14,383 nucleotides of DNA from an uncultured bacterium (lineage in GTDB: Bacteria; Bacillota_I; Bacilli_A; RF39; UBA660), in NCBI GenBank assembly GCA_949286645.1, contig CASEDN010000003.1, positions 1-14,383 of the forward strand, in the 5' to 3' direction. Made by a program: the position numbers and the translations under genes. The notes beneath the pieces were generated by a model. That model did no database searches, had not been told where the DNA came from, and saw nothing but the letters and a program-made list of their open reading frames with translations. Shown piece after piece: positions 1-7,375 of the stretch (its first letter is position 1; each line of letters begins with the position of its first letter).

Positions 1-58
1 ACCAATTTTGGGTTGGATGCACATCACGCAGGTCCACCAAAATCCGAATAGTTTTAAT
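1..58. other. High-GC left edge with imperfect inverted repeat
   Basis: The first 50 bases are about 46% G+C by direct count, while the rest of the window is clearly AT-rich. They contain an imperfect inverted repeat: ATTTTGG near position 5 faces CCAAAAT near position 37, and the stem extends inward as TGGA/TCCA with single-base bulges. One forward frame is open from position 1 to a TAG at 49-51, and a reverse frame is open right across the segment into the neighbouring gene, but neither peptide is recognised. It could be the tail of a foreign gene, the edge of a repeated element, or a hairpin RNA. It is too short to decide. Confidence 0.3.
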
Positions 59-95
59 AAATAAGACAACCTGATCAATCGTATTTGGAGTAAAT

Positions 96-791
96 ATGTC
101 AAGTTTAGAAGCAAGATTTGCAGCCTTTTCAAATAATAAATTTATTGATGAATATTTGTCTATGTTAAAGAGCCTAGATATACCAGATGGTCCTAATGGT
201 GCAATTTTAATGAATTGTAATCCATTTACTTATGGACATTATAATTTAATAAAATATGCTTCTGAACAAGTAGAAGAATTATTTGTTATAGTAGTTCAAG
301 ATGATAAATCTGTATTTAAGTTTGAGGACAGATATAAAATGGTACAGAATGGTTGTAAAGATTTTTCTAATGTTACAGTTATTCCTAGTGGTAAAATTTT
401 CGGTTCATCAATGATTTTTCCAGAGTATTTTAATAGAGAAGAAAAAACTGATGTTACTATAGATGTATCACTAGATAGGGAAATATTTACTGATTATATA
501 GCTCCTACATTAAATGTTAAAAAAAGGTTTGTTGGAGAAGAAAAAACTGATATTATTACTGCATCATACAATAGAGAATTAAAAAATAATTTACCTTTAT
601 ATGGTATTGAGGTTATTGAGATACCTAGATTTACTGATAGAAATGGTCAATCTATCAGTGCAAAAACTGTAAGGAATGCCCTTGAAAATAATGATTGGGA
701 TACAATTTCTCAATTAGTTCCACCAACTACAATAGAGATATTACAAAATTATAGTAATGATATCAGAGAAGATAAAGTTAAGAAAAGATGA
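96..791 (+). CDS. Citrate lyase ligase-type nucleotidyltransferase (CitC C-terminal domain)
   Basis: This 231-residue cytoplasmic protein matches the C-terminal adenylyltransferase domain of [citrate (pro-3S)-lyase] ligase. That enzyme acetylates the phosphoribosyl-dephospho-CoA group of the citrate lyase acyl carrier at the cost of ATP. Visible hallmarks are NPFTYGH at residues 42-48 (the HxGH-type nucleotide-binding motif), FEDR at 76-79, FVGEE at 145-149, YGIEVIEIPR at 169-178 and ISAKTVR at 187-193 (the counterpart of the family's ISAxxVR). Full-length CitC is about 330-350 residues with an N-terminal acetyltransferase-like domain; that domain is absent. An in-frame stop at 72-74 and a GGAG site at 87-90, five bases before the ATG, support this start. 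No other citrate lyase gene is visible, so the true substrate could be another carrier or metabolite. The fold and family are firm; the reaction is inferred. Confidence 0.8.
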   Translation: MSSLEARFAAFSNNKFIDEYLSMLKSLDIPDGPNGAILMNCNPFTYGHYNLIKYASEQVEELFVIVVQDDKSVFKFEDRYKMVQNGCKDFSNVTVIPSGKIFGSSMIFPEYFNREEKTDVTIDVSLDREIFTDYIAPTLNVKKRFVGEEKTDIITASYNRELKNNLPLYGIEVIEIPRFTDRNGQSISAKTVRNALENNDWDTISQLVPPTTIEILQNYSNDIREDKVKKR

Positions 792-809
792 ATAGTAACT
801 TTAAAGTAT

Positions 810-837
810 TTGTTAAAATAAATTATTGTGATACAAT
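810..837 (+). promoter_or_regulatory. Candidate promoter upstream of the dnaG leader (extended -10)
   Basis: TTGTTA at 810-815 is a plausible -35. It is followed after 16 bases by TACAAT at 832-837, and a TG at 829-830 gives an extended -10 (TGnTACAAT). Transcription would start near 844, just before three hairpins, and give a leader of about 200 bases ahead of dnaG. This is a prediction from motifs only. Confidence 0.4.
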
Positions 838-843
838 AAAGCT

Positions 844-998
844 GTATTAAATGAAAGAGTTTTCATATAATATTAAAGTAAGTAGTTTTACTTACATATA
901 TGAAAATGTTTCTCACTTTGAAACAGCGCTGAGTAATAAATTATTCCGGGTGAAAATGACTAGAAAGTTCTATTATAAAGATAGAATTTTCTTTTCTA
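844..998 (+). ncRNA. Candidate structured RNA or leader upstream of dnaG
   Basis: Three hairpins follow one another. The first pairs 860-869 with 897-906 (10 bp, perfect) and encloses a 7-bp stem, 878-884 with 889-895, with a 4-base loop. The second pairs 907-912 with 920-925 (6 bp). The third pairs 961-972 approximately with 980-991 (about 12 bp including one G-U) and runs into a T-rich stretch, so it may terminate or attenuate transcription. A promoter-like sequence precedes the block and another follows it. The segment could be a separate small RNA of about 150 bases or a regulatory leader of the primase-sigma operon. It matches no riboswitch or housekeeping RNA consensus that I recall (not T-box, SRP RNA or tmRNA). 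A short open frame overlaps it (see the entry at 851). Confidence 0.35.
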
Positions 999-1012
999 TT
1001 GTGTTAAAATAA
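851..1012 (+). CDS. Possible 53-residue small protein (doubtful)
   Basis: An ATG at 851 opens a 53-codon frame ending in TAA at 1010-1012. The predicted peptide starts MKEFSYNIKV and is basic and aromatic toward its end (MTRKFYYKDRIFF). No Shine-Dalgarno sequence precedes the ATG, and an in-frame stop lies immediately upstream at 848-850. The same bases form three strong hairpins, which suggests an RNA rather than a gene. No family is recognised. It is recorded because it nearly fills the spacer before dnaG and could be a real small protein or the remnant of one. Confidence 0.15.
   Translation: MKEFSYNIKVSSFTYIYENVSHFETALSNKLFRVKMTRKFYYKDRIFFSIVLK
1002..1010 (+). promoter_or_regulatory. Candidate proximal dnaG promoter (extended -10)
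   Basis: TG at 1002-1003 followed by TAAAAT at 1005-1010 forms an extended -10 element. The surrounding bases, ATTGTGTTAAAATA, closely resemble the distal candidate ATTGTGATACAATA near 826-839. No good -35 is visible 17 bases upstream. If active, it would give a leader of about 25 bases containing the dnaG ribosome binding site. Confidence 0.3.
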
Positions 1013-1041
1013 TTGATAGATTGGTATGAGGAGGGATATTC

Positions 1042-2778
1042 ATGAACAATAATCAAGATATTATTAATGAAGTTAGAAGAAAAAATGATATTGTTGATGT
1101 TATTGGTGAGAAGATTCCTCTTGAAAAGCGTGGTAAAAACTATTTTGGGGTTTGTCCTTTTCATGATGATACTAATCCTTCTATGAGTGTATCCAGAGAA
1201 AAACAAATCTATACTTGTTTCTCTTGTCATGCGACAGGGAATATCTTTACCTTTTTAATGAACTATGAACATAAAGAGTTTAATCAAGTATTAAGTGACT
1301 TAGCAAACCGTGTTGGTATTACCTTAAGTGGATTTAAAACTAAAAAAGTATCAACTAAATATGATGAATGGTATAAAATATATGATCTTGCTAATAAATA
1401 CTATCAAAACAATTTACTTAGTAAAGAAGGAGAAGGAGCAAGGGAATATTTAAAGAATAGAAGTATTGATGATGATACTGTAAAAGAGTTTGAAATAGGG
1501 TATTCTCTAAAAGAAAGAGATGACCTTACTAAATTACTTACTATGAAAGGACACTCTGTTGATTTACTTAATAAAATAGGACTTAGTAGTGAAGACCATG
1601 ATATCTATAATTCCCGTTTAATGTTTCCTTTACACGATTTAAACGGTAAAGTAATAGGTTTTAGTGGTCGTATTATAAATAATGGTAAACAAAATAAATA
1701 CCTTAATACTAAAGAAACAGAACTCTTTAAAAAAGGTAAACTCTTATACCATTACCATATCGCTAAAGAAGAAGCACGTGTTAAAAAGTCTGTTATAATC
1801 ATGGAAGGTTTTATGGATATTATAAGAGCGAGTACTGCAGGTATTAAAAATACAGTCGCTACTATGGGTACTGCCTTAACAAAAGATCATATCAAAGAGA
1901 TTAAAAGACTATCTAATAACATTATTCTTTGTTTCGATGGCGATGAAGCGGGAGTTAAAGCGACACTTACTTCAGGAGAATTATTTAAAAGTGAGGGAAT
2001 AGAAGTTAAAGTAATTTCTTTGCCAGGAGAATATGATCCTGATACCTATATTCTAAAAAATGGCAAAGATGCTTTTCAAGGTTTAATAGATAATGCCATT
2101 TACTTTAGTGACTTTAAAATAAAAAGCTTATCTCGTAACCGTAACTTTGCTAGTAGTGAAGAGAAAGCTAACTATATTCATGAAGTTTTGGAAGAAGCTT
2201 CTAAAATAAATGATACTATCAGAACAGAAATTATTTTAAAAAACCTTGCAAAAAGGTTTGAAATAGGTTATAATACCCTAGAAAAAAGTTTTAAGGAGCT
2301 AGTTAATAATAAAGAGATAAAAAAAGAAGTTATTGCTACTCCTAAAACTACATCATCTAAGAAAAAAGATAAGTATCAGAAAGCAAGTCTTAATATTATA
2401 TATTATATGTTAAATAAACAAGATATTATTGATGTGGTAGAGTCTGAACACCTTATGTTTCCTACCGAAGCTTTGAGAGCATTAGAAAGTGAAATTGTTT
2501 ATTTTTATCATAAGTATGGTTTTATTAATGAAGCAGACTTTTATACTTACTTAACACCTAAAGAGGAGTTGCTAAATCTCTTAAATGAAGTATTAGAGAT
2601 GGACTTAAAAACTACTCTTACTAAAGAAGAATTGTTTGATTATTTTAAAGTAATAAGAGAATATAACTGTAAAAAAGCAATTAATAGTTTAGAAGAGAAG
2701 ATAAGAAATGAAAATGATCCAGTAATGCAAGTAAAATACGCTGAAGAGATTAGAAAACTAAGAATAGGGGAGAGTTAA
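1042..2778 (+). CDS. dnaG: DNA primase DnaG
   Basis: DnaG makes the short RNA primers that start Okazaki fragments at the replication fork and docks on the replicative helicase. The 578 residues are close to the usual length of about 600. The N-terminal zinc-binding domain shows C38, H41, C59 and C62 (CPFH and CFSC). The catalytic core carries the TOPRIM metal-binding motifs EGFMD at 255-259 and DGDEAG at 299-304. A lysine-rich linker near residues 430-450 leads to a C-terminal helical domain that should be the helicase-binding region. The start is firm: GAGGAGG lies just upstream at a good distance, and the N-terminal sequence ([17 protein letters not shown]) is canonical. It is the first gene of a tight operon with rpoD and trmK and is preceded by a structured spacer that may control the whole set. 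Confidence 0.97.
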   Translation: MNNNQDIINEVRRKNDIVDVIGEKIPLEKRGKNYFGVCPFHDDTNPSMSVSREKQIYTCFSCHATGNIFTFLMNYEHKEFNQVLSDLANRVGITLSGFKTKKVSTKYDEWYKIYDLANKYYQNNLLSKEGEGAREYLKNRSIDDDTVKEFEIGYSLKERDDLTKLLTMKGHSVDLLNKIGLSSEDHDIYNSRLMFPLHDLNGKVIGFSGRIINNGKQNKYLNTKETELFKKGKLLYHYHIAKEEARVKKSVIIMEGFMDIIRASTAGIKNTVATMGTALTKDHIKEIKRLSNNIILCFDGDEAGVKATLTSGELFKSEGIEVKVISLPGEYDPDTYILKNGKDAFQGLIDNAIYFSDFKIKSLSRNRNFASSEEKANYIHEVLEEASKINDTIRTEIILKNLAKRFEIGYNTLEKSFKELVNNKEIKKEVIATPKTTSSKKKDKYQKASLNIIYYMLNKQDIIDVVESEHLMFPTEALRALESEIVYFYHKYGFINEADFYTYLTPKEELLNLLNEVLEMDLKTTLTKEELFDYFKVIREYNCKKAINSLEEKIRNENDPVMQVKYAEEIRKLRIGES

Positions 2779-2779
2779 A

Positions 2780-3871
2780 ATGGTAGAAGAAATAAAAACA
2801 ATGGAACAAAGAAAAGATAAACTTGTTAAATTAGGAAAAAAACAAGGATATATCACGTATGAACAATTAGCTGAAGAGTTAAAAGGCCTTGAAATTGATA
2901 GTGATACTCTTGATGACTTATATAATAGCCTAGTGGAATTAGGAATTGATGTTGTTAGTGATGACGGTAGTGATGATGCTAGTGGCGGGGAAATAACAGA
3001 ACAAACAAAAACAGAAGAATTAACAATGTCTAAAGATGTCAAAATAAATGATCCAGTTAGAATGTATTTAAAAGAAATAGGTAGAATACCTCTTTTGACT
3101 AGTGATGAAGAGTTTGAATATGCAGAACGTGCCGTAGATGGTGATGAAGAAGCCAAAAGAATATTAGCAGAATCAAATCTACGTTTAGTTGTATCTATCG
3201 CTAAACGTTATGTAGGTAGAGGTATGTTATTTCTTGACTTAATTCAAGAAGGTAATATAGGTTTAATGAAAGCGGTGGAAAAGTTTGATCCAACTAAAGG
3301 TTATAAGTTTTCAACCTATGCTACTTGGTGGATAAGACAGGCAATAACTAGAGCAATAGCAGATCAAGCCAGAACAATTAGAGTTCCTGTCCACATGGTA
3401 GAAACAATCAATAAACTAGCCAGAGTTCAAAGGCAACTTACTCAGGAATTAAATAGAGAACCAACAGATGACGAAATTGCCGACAAGCTACAAATGCCAG
3501 TGGAAAAAGTAAGGGAAGTATACAAAATTAGTCAAGATCCAGTAGCACTAGAAACACCAATTGGAGAAGAAGATGATTCTCATTTAGGAGACTTTATAAA
3601 AGACGATAGAATGGTAGGTCCAGAAGAATACACAACTGAAGAAATGTTAAAAGAAGAGCTAACAAGTGTTCTATTAACTTTGACTGATAGAGAGGCTAAA
3701 GTGCTAAGACTTAGATTTGGTCTTGATGATGGACAATGTAGGACCTTAGAAGAAGTAGGACAAATATTTGGTGTTACAAGAGAGCGTATAAGACAAATAG
3801 AAGCAAAAGCTTTAAGGAAATTAAGACATCCTTCTAGATCTAGAAAGTTAAAGGACTTCTTAACAGATTAA
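2780..3871 (+). CDS. rpoD: Primary RNA polymerase sigma factor (RpoD/SigA)
   Basis: This is the housekeeping sigma factor that directs RNA polymerase to -35/-10 promoters. The 363 residues compare with about 370 in Bacillus SigA. Region 1.1 is residues 8-60, followed by an acidic linker. Region 1.2 starts at [11 protein letters not shown] (91-101). Region 2 includes the core-binding and -10 recognition helices ([16 protein letters not shown] at 133-148, [15 protein letters not shown] at 175-189). Region 3 spans about 200-275. Region 4 includes the -35 helix-turn-helix ([20 protein letters not shown] at 322-341). A small oddity is [10 protein letters not shown] at 316-325, where most homologues read DDGRTRTLEE. 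The ATG is one base after the dnaG stop, and its Shine-Dalgarno (AGGGGAG, about 2765-2771) lies inside dnaG, so the two genes are co-transcribed and probably translationally coupled. Confidence 0.97.
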   Translation: MVEEIKTMEQRKDKLVKLGKKQGYITYEQLAEELKGLEIDSDTLDDLYNSLVELGIDVVSDDGSDDASGGEITEQTKTEELTMSKDVKINDPVRMYLKEIGRIPLLTSDEEFEYAERAVDGDEEAKRILAESNLRLVVSIAKRYVGRGMLFLDLIQEGNIGLMKAVEKFDPTKGYKFSTYATWWIRQAITRAIADQARTIRVPVHMVETINKLARVQRQLTQELNREPTDDEIADKLQMPVEKVREVYKISQDPVALETPIGEEDDSHLGDFIKDDRMVGPEEYTTEEMLKEELTSVLLTLTDREAKVLRLRFGLDDGQCRTLEEVGQIFGVTRERIRQIEAKALRKLRHPSRSRKLKDFLTD

Positions 3872-4540
3872 ATGAAAATCAACAATAGATTAAAAACAAT
3901 AGGGGATTTAGTTCCCCTTTCTTCATATCCTTTAGATATTGGATGTGATCATGCTCTTTTGTCCATATATTTAGTTAAAGAAAGAAATATAAAAAAAGTA
4001 ATCGCTAGCGATAATAAAAGTGGTCCTTTAAAAAAAGCGAAAGAAAATATAGATTTCTATAAAGTATCAGATAGAATCAGATTAATAAAAGCAGAAGGAT
4101 TAGATTCTTATACTGTTGGAATAGATACCATAACTATATCAGGCATGGGTGGTCTTAATATTAATAAAATATTAGACGATAATAGGCATTGCTTAAAAAA
4201 TATTAGTACTATAATATTATCTCCTAATAATTATTCGCTTGCTGTTAAAAGAAAATTAATAAAATTAGGATATTATATAGAAGATGAAGTTTTAGTAAAA
4301 GAAAAAAAAATTATTTATGAAATATTAGTTTTTAAAAAAGGAAGAAAATATTATTCTTATAAAAAACTATTCTTAGGACCAATATTAATGAATAAAAAAG
4401 GTAATCTTTCCACAGAATATTATAAAAATATATTAGATACTAAAAAATCGTTACTTAAAGTTTTACCTAAATCATTTAGAAATAAAATAAGATTAACAAA
4501 AAAAGAAATAAAGTATTTAGAAGAAATATTAAATCGATAA
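3872..4540 (+). CDS. trmK: tRNA (adenine(22)-N(1))-methyltransferase TrmK
   Basis: TrmK uses S-adenosylmethionine to methylate N1 of adenine 22 in the D-arm region of some bacterial tRNAs. The 222-residue protein has the family's SAM-binding signature DIGCDHALLSIYL (22-34), the acidic ribose-binding turn ASDNKSGPLKKAKENI (45-60) and the SGMGG motif at 90-94 near the active site. The remainder is a lysine-rich helical C-terminus, as in Bacillus YqfN/TrmK. The ATG directly follows the rpoD stop codon with no intervening base. The nearest purine-rich site (AAGGAC, 3851-3856) is about 15 bases away, so initiation probably depends on ribosomes finishing rpoD. Placement next to rpoD is common in Firmicutes. 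The Nif3-like gene often found downstream is missing here. Confidence 0.93.
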   Translation: MKINNRLKTIGDLVPLSSYPLDIGCDHALLSIYLVKERNIKKVIASDNKSGPLKKAKENIDFYKVSDRIRLIKAEGLDSYTVGIDTITISGMGGLNINKILDDNRHCLKNISTIILSPNNYSLAVKRKLIKLGYYIEDEVLVKEKKIIYEILVFKKGRKYYSYKKLFLGPILMNKKGNLSTEYYKNILDTKKSLLKVLPKSFRNKIRLTKKEIKYLEEILNR

Positions 4541-4542
4541 CC

Positions 4543-4908
4543 TTATTTCTTTTCTTTTTTATTAATACCAATAATAGCACCAACACAAGTTGTTAATAAA
4601 ATTATAAAACTATAAATAAATGTTCTAATGTCAAAAGAATTATTAGTGATCAATTTTAACACAATCATAAAAAGTAAGAATGCTGCCCCTAGCTTTAGAC
4701 CTTCTATCAGACCATATTTATCTGTATTTTTTCCAAGTAATATAGCATTTATAAAAAGAGTTACTAATACACTGATAAGTTTAAGAATGTTATAAATATT
4801 ATTGCTAATAATATCAAAGTGATAAAGGACACTTATAATTAAACCTAATATTAATATTGAACCAAAAGTTAATAATAAAATTTTGCCAAATTTCTTTAAA
4901 TAATCCAT
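4543..4908 (-). CDS. TIGR04086/YrzE-type four-helix membrane protein
   Basis: This 121-residue integral membrane protein of unknown function has four hydrophobic segments, at about residues 9-30, 38-59, 72-87 and 97-115, a lysine-rich C-terminus, and a GAIIGI motif at the end of the last helix. Size, topology and the glycine-rich last helix fit the TIGR04086 (YrzE) family of Firmicutes membrane proteins. That assignment rests on overall resemblance only. An AGGTGAT site precedes the start (bases 4915-4921 on the plus strand). The gene converges on trmK with only two bases between the stop codons and no visible terminator hairpin, so the transcripts probably overlap. Its promoter would lie in the AT-rich spacer 4909-5026, divergent from the prepilin operon. 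Confidence 0.7.
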   Translation of the reverse strand: MDYLKKFGKILLLTFGSILILGLIISVLYHFDIISNNIYNILKLISVLVTLFINAILLGKNTDKYGLIEGLKLGAAFLLFMIVLKLITNNSFDIRTFIYSFIILLTTCVGAIIGINKKEKK

Positions 4909-4972
4909 AGTTATATCACCTAATAAATATTACGTAAAAAAAATAAAAATATACTAATTATTAATAATATAT

Positions 4973-5001
4973 TTGTAATTTACTATTATATGTTTTATAA
5001 T
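4973..5001 (+). promoter_or_regulatory. Promoter of the prepilin-WG-trpS operon
   Basis: TTGTAA at 4973-4978 and a perfect TATAAT at 4996-5001 are separated by exactly 17 bases, as expected for the RpoD-type sigma factor. Transcription would begin near 5007-5009, giving a short leader. AAGGAGAG at 5009-5016 is the ribosome binding site for the ATG at 5027. No operator or riboswitch is visible in the leader. Confidence 0.6.
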
Positions 5002-5026
5002 TAAAGGTAAGGAGAGTTATAAAGTT

Positions 5027-7369
5027 ATGTTAAGGAAAAAGGGTTTTACGCTAATCGAATTATTAGCAACTATTATAATATTAGGATTACTATTGACTAT
5101 CGGCTTTATTAGTGTTAGAAGCATATTAGATAGAAGCAATGATAGTTATTACAAAAGTCAAGAAGATATGTTAATTTTAGCAGGCAGAGAATATTTTGCC
5201 GATCATAGGGGTGAATTACCTAAAGATATAGGAGGGACTTCTAAAGTTACCCTAAAAACATTAATAGAAGAAAAATACATCGACCCCATTAAAGATAAAG
5301 ATGGTATAGATTGTGATTTTGAAAATAGTGGTGTTACTGCTCAAAAAGTTACAAATAGAGATTATCAATACTATGCTATTTTGGCATGTGATGGATATGA
5401 AACGACTAAAGATGAAGCAGAACCAGTAATAACATTTACTCCTAATAAAGAGTCAAGCCAAGGCTCAATAAAAGTTACTATGAAAGTAACCGATAATAGA
5501 GGAGTAAAAAGTTATAGGTATGTTATCACTAAAGATGGAGAAGAATATAATGATAGTGATTACAATGAATATAATGGAGATGTTACTATTAATCTAACTG
5601 AGTTAGGATTATATGAAATAACAGGATATGCTATTGATACAGCAGGTAATAGTTCAAGTAAAAAATCTGGTAAGTATTCAATCTATAAAGGAATAGACTG
5701 TAGCGAAGTAAAATTTACTAGTAATATTAAAGAAAATGCTTATACCAAAAACAACGTTAGCATAAGTGTTGATGTTCCTGATAATACATATAGAATGGAA
5801 ATAAGTCAAAAAACAAACAATGAAAACTATAAATTACTAAATAGTTATATCGGAAGTGCCAATCAAAAAATAAACATATCTACCGAAGGAAAACATCAAA
5901 TAAAAGTAGTATTATATGATCAAGATGGAAATAGTTGTACTGCAACGACAGGAAGTTACAACATAGATAAAACAGCACCTAATTTAAATGTTGTTCTAAA
6001 AAAGAAAAATAATGCTACAGATTTAAATGCCTCTTCTAATATTAGTTCTTTAGCAAATTATGCAAATAATACATGGTATAATGGATATGTAGTTTCAAGA
6101 GGAAGTTGTACTGATAATGTAGGAACATGTACAGTCTCATATAAAGTAACAGGAGCTTCTTCTAATACTAGCGGTTTTGTAACTGGTACTACTCGTAATT
6201 TTAATGCTGCAGGTATATCAACCATAGTATATAGAGCTACTGATGCAGCCGGTAATGTAACTAGCAAAACCTATACAGTAAAACTAGATAGGTCAAAGCC
6301 GACATTAAGTGTAGTTTTGAAGAAGAAAAATAATAGTACAGATTTAAATGCCTCTTCTAATATTAGTTCTTTAGCAAATTATGCAAATAATACATGGTAT
6401 AATGGATATGTAGTTTCAAGAGGAACTTGTGGTGATGGTAATAGTGGTTGTACTGTCTCATATAAAGTAACAGGAGCATCTACCAATACAAGTGGTTACG
6501 TAACAGGTACTACTCGTAATATTAATGCTCAAGGGACATCAACAGTAGTATATAGGGTAACGGATGGGGCTGGTAATACAGTTAGCAAAACATATACTAT
6601 TAAATTAGATAGAACAAGGCCTACTGTTACTTATAATTATTCTGGTGGCACTTATGAAAGAAGGAGTCTTAGAGTATGTGCTAACATGAAAGATTCTTTT
6701 GGTATTAAGAATGCTAGAATACAAGTTTGGAAGCCATCATATCCTTCAGGAACTTTATTAAAAGATACTGGCAATGTTACTATTAATGCAACTAGTAAAG
6801 AGGCATGCTATACTTTATCCGGTTATGGAACATATACTTTTTACACATTATTATATGATTATGCAAATAATAAGCAGAGTAAAAGTCCAGAGAATAGTTA
6901 TGGATATTATTATCAAACGTATAAGCTTGAAAATCCTAGATCAGTTACAGTTTTAAACGATGATTACTATATATGTCCAGAAGATAGAGAGATACCTAGC
7001 AAAGAAGAATGTACAACTGGTTTATATGATACTATGTATGTAGATAATGTAAAGGTTACTGGTAATACAACTGTAAGCTTACGAGTAAGACTACATATGA
7101 ATAGCTGGAGTGTTACTTGGGAAGACAACCAGTTAAGGACACTATGTATTGCTAATACTAATAATAAATGTGTAAAAAATCTTGATACATTTAGTATAGG
7201 AAGTCCTGGATGGTTAGGAACAGGTGAAACTAAAACTCTAGGAATATACACTATTGATACCTCATCATTTTCAGCAGGAGATTATAGAGTTATTATTGAT
7301 GGAGCAAGTCAGAAGTATAGATTTAAAAATACTTATGGTATGAAAAATACATTTAGAGTAACGGGGTGA
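5027..7369 (+). CDS. Prepilin-type surface protein with Ig-like repeats and paired cysteines
   Basis: The N-terminus is a class III (type IV prepilin) signal: a short basic leader MLRKKG, then FTLIELLATIIILGLLLTI. A prepilin peptidase would cut after G6, leaving F+1 and the conserved E+5 (E11); residues 7-28 form the hydrophobic assembly helix. Residues 30-130 resemble a pilin headgroup, with C96 and C121. After that come Ig-like beta domains (about 132-220 and 221-313), two nearly identical 107-residue repeats (314-420 and 421-527) and a unique C-terminal part (528-780). All 14 cysteines fall in close or domain-matched pairs, suggesting disulfides. At 780 residues it is far larger than a typical pilin of 150-200. 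No sortase motif is present. It may act as a pilus-tip adhesin or surface-displayed pseudopilin; that role is inferred. It heads an operon with a WG-repeat gene. Confidence 0.85.
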   Translation: MLRKKGFTLIELLATIIILGLLLTIGFISVRSILDRSNDSYYKSQEDMLILAGREYFADHRGELPKDIGGTSKVTLKTLIEEKYIDPIKDKDGIDCDFENSGVTAQKVTNRDYQYYAILACDGYETTKDEAEPVITFTPNKESSQGSIKVTMKVTDNRGVKSYRYVITKDGEEYNDSDYNEYNGDVTINLTELGLYEITGYAIDTAGNSSSKKSGKYSIYKGIDCSEVKFTSNIKENAYTKNNVSISVDVPDNTYRMEISQKTNNENYKLLNSYIGSANQKINISTEGKHQIKVVLYDQDGNSCTATTGSYNIDKTAPNLNVVLKKKNNATDLNASSNISSLANYANNTWYNGYVVSRGSCTDNVGTCTVSYKVTGASSNTSGFVTGTTRNFNAAGISTIVYRATDAAGNVTSKTYTVKLDRSKPTLSVVLKKKNNSTDLNASSNISSLANYANNTWYNGYVVSRGTCGDGNSGCTVSYKVTGASTNTSGYVTGTTRNINAQGTSTVVYRVTDGAGNTVSKTYTIKLDRTRPTVTYNYSGGTYERRSLRVCANMKDSFGIKNARIQVWKPSYPSGTLLKDTGNVTINATSKEACYTLSGYGTYTFYTLLYDYANNKQSKSPENSYGYYYQTYKLENPRSVTVLNDDYYICPEDREIPSKEECTTGLYDTMYVDNVKVTGNTTVSLRVRLHMNSWSVTWEDNQLRTLCIANTNNKCVKNLDTFSIGSPGWLGTGETKTLGIYTIDTSSFSAGDYRVIIDGASQKYRFKNTYGMKNTFRVTG
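5966..6607 (+). repeat. Tandem 321-bp repeat (two copies) inside the prepilin gene
   Basis: Two in-frame copies of 321 bp (107 codons) lie end to end at 5966-6286 and 6287-6607. Each begins with an Asp codon in D(K/R)xxPxL and encodes one Ig-like domain with a Cys-x6-Cys pair. A third D-R-x-x-P start at 6608 marks the beginning of a diverged domain. The copies are identical over 89 bases (6016-6104 and 6337-6425) and diverge elsewhere. Confidence 0.92.
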
Positions 7370-7375
7370 TAGCAT

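Noticed and set aside
28..40. Sequence ending in ACCA that looks like the 3' end of a tRNA
   Set aside because: No T-arm (GTTCRA) lies at the right distance upstream and no acceptor-stem partner can be formed within the window.
973..1230. Minus-strand reading frame of 85 codons over the start of dnaG
   Set aside because: It is antisense to the conserved primase zinc-binding domain, has no ribosome binding site and has low-complexity composition.
2758..3156. Minus-strand reading frame of 132 codons over rpoD
   Set aside because: It is a serine-rich mirror of the conserved sigma factor coding sequence, so a shadow frame.
6058..6267. Frames antisense or out of phase inside the prepilin gene (also 6774-6956 and 6967-7251)
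   Set aside because: The plus-strand frame is continuous with domain structure, and these have no start signals or recognisable content.
5966..6607. CRISPR-like interpretation of the repeats
   Set aside because: The repeats are two in-frame 321-bp protein domains without short spaced units, and no cas genes are present.
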